Shown piece by piece: positions 62,056 to 64,000 of a stretch of DNA of 64,000 nucleotides. How positions within the stretch are numbered: position 1 is the first letter of the stretch; each line of letters begins with the position of its first letter. The DNA comes from Acidiferrimicrobium sp. IK (GTDB lineage Bacteria > Actinomycetota > Acidimicrobiia > Acidimicrobiales > Palsa-688): assembly GCF_025499425.1 (NCBI RefSeq), contig NZ_JAIMCB010000003.1:186001-250000 (forward strand), given 5' to 3'. The position numbers were made by a program, and so were the translations under genes. The notes beneath the pieces are model-generated. The model was not told the origin of the DNA. It saw nothing but the letters and a program-made list of their open reading frames with translations, and did not search any database.

Positions 62056-63495
62056 TCAGAACTGCAGCGCGGTGAGCTCCGGGTACCACTCCCGGGCTCG
62101 CTCCACCGCGGCGCGCCACCGGTCACGATCCGCGCCGTTCGCCGGCTCGACGGTGTGCTTGGGCGCCCACGCCTCGGCGATGTCCTCCTCACCGCGCCAG
62201 GTGCCCACGGCCAGCCCGGCTAGGTAGCCGGCGCCGAGGGTGGTGGCCTCCACCTCGCGGGACACCTCGACGGGTCGTTGGCACGCGTCGGCCAGGGCCT
62301 GCACGAACACCGCGTTGGCGCTCATCCCGCCGTCCACCCGCAGCGCTGCGATGGTCGTGCCGGCGTCGGCCTCGGCGGCTTCGACCAGGTCGGCGCCGGA
62401 GTGGGCCACGCCTTCGAGGACGGCGCGGGTCAGCTCCGCCCGCCCGCTGCCGCGGGTGAGGCCCAGCACTGCGCCCCGGGCGCCGAAGTCCCACTGCGGG
62501 GTTCCCATCCCGGACAGGGCGGGGACCACCACCACCCCGCCGCTGTCGGCGCAGCTGGCGGCCACCGTCTCGGACTCCGCGGCCGACGACAGCACACCGA
62601 GGTCCTCGACCAGCCAGTCGACTGCGCTTCCGGCGGCCAGCATGATCCCCTCGACACCCCAGGTGAGCCGCCCGTCGCGCCGCCAGGCGATGATCGGGAA
62701 CGTACCGGCCGCCCCCCGATGCTCGAACGCGGGCCGGTCCCCGACGCACATGTCGAGCATCCCGCCGGTGCCGAACGTGGCCTTGGCCATGCCCGGCCGG
62801 GTGCAGCCCTGGCCGATGAGCGACGCCTGCTGGTCTCCGGCGATGCCGCACACGGGCGGGCTGCCGGCGAGCGCCGAGGCCTGCGCCAGGTGTCCGGAGG
62901 AGTCGACCAGCGCCGGCAGGGCGCTGCTCGGGATGCGGAGCCGTTCGAGGAGGTCGTCGCGCCAGCCCCGCCCCTCGTCGGCGATGAGCCCGGTGACCCC
63001 GGCGTTGGACAGGTCGGTGATGTGGGCTTCACCGCCCGAGAGCGTCCACACCAGCCAGCTGTCAACGGTGCCGATCCGGGTGGTGGGCGAGCGGTCAGGG
63101 TCGTAGGTGTCGAGCAGCCACGCCGCCTTGGTGGCTGTCTCGTTGGGGGACAGGCGCAGGCCGTCGGCCTGCAGCTCGAGGCAGGTGCCGGCGGTGCGCA
63201 GGTCCTGCCAGCCGAGGCCGGGGCCGAGAGGGACCCCGGTGCGGGCGTCCCAAGCGACGGTGGACGCCCGCTGCGCGGTGACCCCCACCGCGTCGACTGG
63301 ACCACCGGAGGCGAGGGCCTCGGCGGCGACTTCGAGCGCGGCGGCGGCCATGGCCGCAGCGTCGAACTCGAGCAGCCCGGGCATCGGCACGATCGGGGGC
63401 AGGGGCCGGCGGACCACGTGGGTGACTGTGCTGTCGGGGCGGACAATGGCCGCTCTCACGCTGCTGGTGCCGACGTCGACGACGAGGATGCTGAT
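62056..63495 (-). CDS. FGGY-family carbohydrate kinase, probable ATC start
   Basis: 479 residues if started at ATC 63495. The phosphate-binding motif ILVVDVGTSSVRAAIV lies directly after this codon, while the first conventional start (GTG 63459) removes most of it. AGGGGAGGGG five bases upstream of ATC is a strong ribosome binding site, and an in-frame TGA stops the frame further upstream. Other family parts: VGVTAQRAST, VDSWLVWTL, GIAGDQQASLIGQG, FGTGGMLD, and LRVDGGMSANAVF. Glycerol kinase is the likely activity. Nearby is an FAD oxidase. Confidence 0.85.
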   Translation of the reverse strand: MSILVVDVGTSSVRAAIVRPDSTVTHVVRRPLPPIVPMPGLLEFDAAAMAAAALEVAAEALASGGPVDAVGVTAQRASTVAWDARTGVPLGPGLGWQDLRTAGTCLELQADGLRLSPNETATKAAWLLDTYDPDRSPTTRIGTVDSWLVWTLSGGEAHITDLSNAGVTGLIADEGRGWRDDLLERLRIPSSALPALVDSSGHLAQASALAGSPPVCGIAGDQQASLIGQGCTRPGMAKATFGTGGMLDMCVGDRPAFEHRGAAGTFPIIAWRRDGRLTWGVEGIMLAAGSAVDWLVEDLGVLSSAAESETVAASCADSGGVVVVPALSGMGTPQWDFGARGAVLGLTRGSGRAELTRAVLEGVAHSGADLVEAAEADAGTTIAALRVDGGMSANAVFVQALADACQRPVEVSREVEATTLGAGYLAGLAVGTWRGEEDIAEAWAPKHTVEPANGADRDRWRAAVERAREWYPELTALQF

Positions 63496-63546
63496 GGGAA
63501 CCCCTCCCCTGGGTGAGCGCGGACGGGCAGGGACTCTATCGGCGGG

Positions 63547-64000
63547 TCACCACGGCGGCGGACCCCACGGCGACCCCAGACCGAGCTTGCCCGGGTTGAG
63601 GATGCCCCGTGGGTCGAGGGCCGTCTTGAGCGCGGTCAGCACTTGCAGGCCCCCGTCGAGCGCTGCCGCCATGTGCCGGCCCCGGTTGATCCCGATCCCG
63701 TGGTGGTGAGACAGGCCGCCGCCGCGTTCCAACGTGGCGCCGACCACCGCGTCCCAGGCCGCCCGGTAGTAAGCCTCGGCCCCTTCGGGGTCGGGCCGCC
63801 CGGCAAAAGTGAAGTACAAGCAGGCGCCGTCGCGGTACGCGTGTGACTGGTGGGCGCTCACCGCCAGCGTGGCGGGCAGGTCCTGCACGGCCCGCAGCGC
63901 GGCGTGGTAGATCGCCGTCAACCCCGACCAGCTGGCGGCGACCTCGATGGTGTCGGCGACGATGCCGGCCGCGGCCAGCTGCCCAAGGTCGGCTACCTGG
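63547..64000 (-). CDS. FAD-linked oxidase C-terminal part (alkyl-DHAP synthase-like), partial
   Basis: The frame is open to the window edge. The visible C-terminal about 150 residues include IVADTIEVAASWSGL, HQSHAYRDGACLYFTFAG, GGLSHHHGIGINR and LKTALDPRGILNPGKLG. This is the end of the FAD-linked oxidase family that includes alkyldihydroxyacetonephosphate synthase and glycolate oxidase GlcD. The position next to an FGGY kinase suggests glycerol or ether-lipid related metabolism. Confidence 0.85.
   Translation of the reverse strand, partial: QVADLGQLAAAGIVADTIEVAASWSGLTAIYHAALRAVQDLPATLAVSAHQSHAYRDGACLYFTFAGRPDPEGAEAYYRAAWDAVVGATLERGGGLSHHHGIGINRGRHMAAALDGGLQVLTALKTALDPRGILNPGKLGLGSPWGPPPW

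Overview
The window is a stretch of high-GC bacterial chromosome carrying the right-hand part of an integrated siphovirus. GC content, abundant GTG and TTG starts, an F420-dependent LLM-class oxidoreductase, a type-A RNase P RNA and phage genes of actinophage type all point to an actinobacterium. The presence of HerA and NurA, Ku, a stand-alone LigD polymerase domain and a four-gene pyruvate:ferredoxin oxidoreductase suggests a lineage away from Streptomyces and Mycobacterium, such as Acidimicrobiia or a relative. That placement is inference, not proof.

Bases 1 to about 20,300 are prophage, entered in the middle of the late operon. The order is prohead protease, major capsid protein, head-tail connector, major tail protein, tail assembly chaperone with a probable -1 frameshift, HK97-gp10-like protein, tape measure protein, minor tail proteins including a 1,172-residue protein with two LamG-like modules, a GH25 endolysin, three small membrane proteins, and an SGNH-esterase tail fibre. 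On the opposite strand lie a small lipoprotein and a tyrosine integrase next to the host junction. A motif beginning YCTAGC recurs eight times, always 25-27 bases before an ATG. Four of those ATGs open tiny leader ORFs that run up to or overlap the start of the next gene.

Bases 20,460-28,300 hold gabT, an LLM oxidoreductase, a 3Fe-4S ferredoxin, an orphan THI5-like binding lipoprotein, a membrane protein, and a GAF-GGDEF-EAL gene whose frame is broken by a 10-bp tandem duplication. Bases 28,446-35,106 are a ppsA-porGABD operon for pyruvate/PEP/acetyl-CoA interconversion, in which porA carries a 2-bp frameshifting duplication. Bases 35,300-45,800 are an acyl-CoA catabolism island: aldo/keto reductase, 3-hydroxyisobutyrate dehydrogenase family, fused CaiB/BaiF CoA-transferase, thiolase, SDR, two enoyl-CoA hydratases and a zinc alcohol dehydrogenase. 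Two of its divergent promoters share a 20-bp palindrome.

A decayed aldo/keto reductase remnant and rnpB (about 46,395-46,766, minus strand) separate this from a DNA-end-repair neighbourhood at 47-62 kb. It contains sbcD-sbcC (Mre11-Rad50 homologues), herA, nurA, ku and a LigD polymerase. Interleaved with these are a NERD protein, a Nudix hydrolase, a MarR regulator, the kynA-kynU tryptophan degradation pair, and a patatin/acyltransferase pair coupled to nurA. Three minisatellites cluster in this part. The window ends with an FGGY kinase that appears to start at ATC, and the 3' part of an FAD-linked oxidase.
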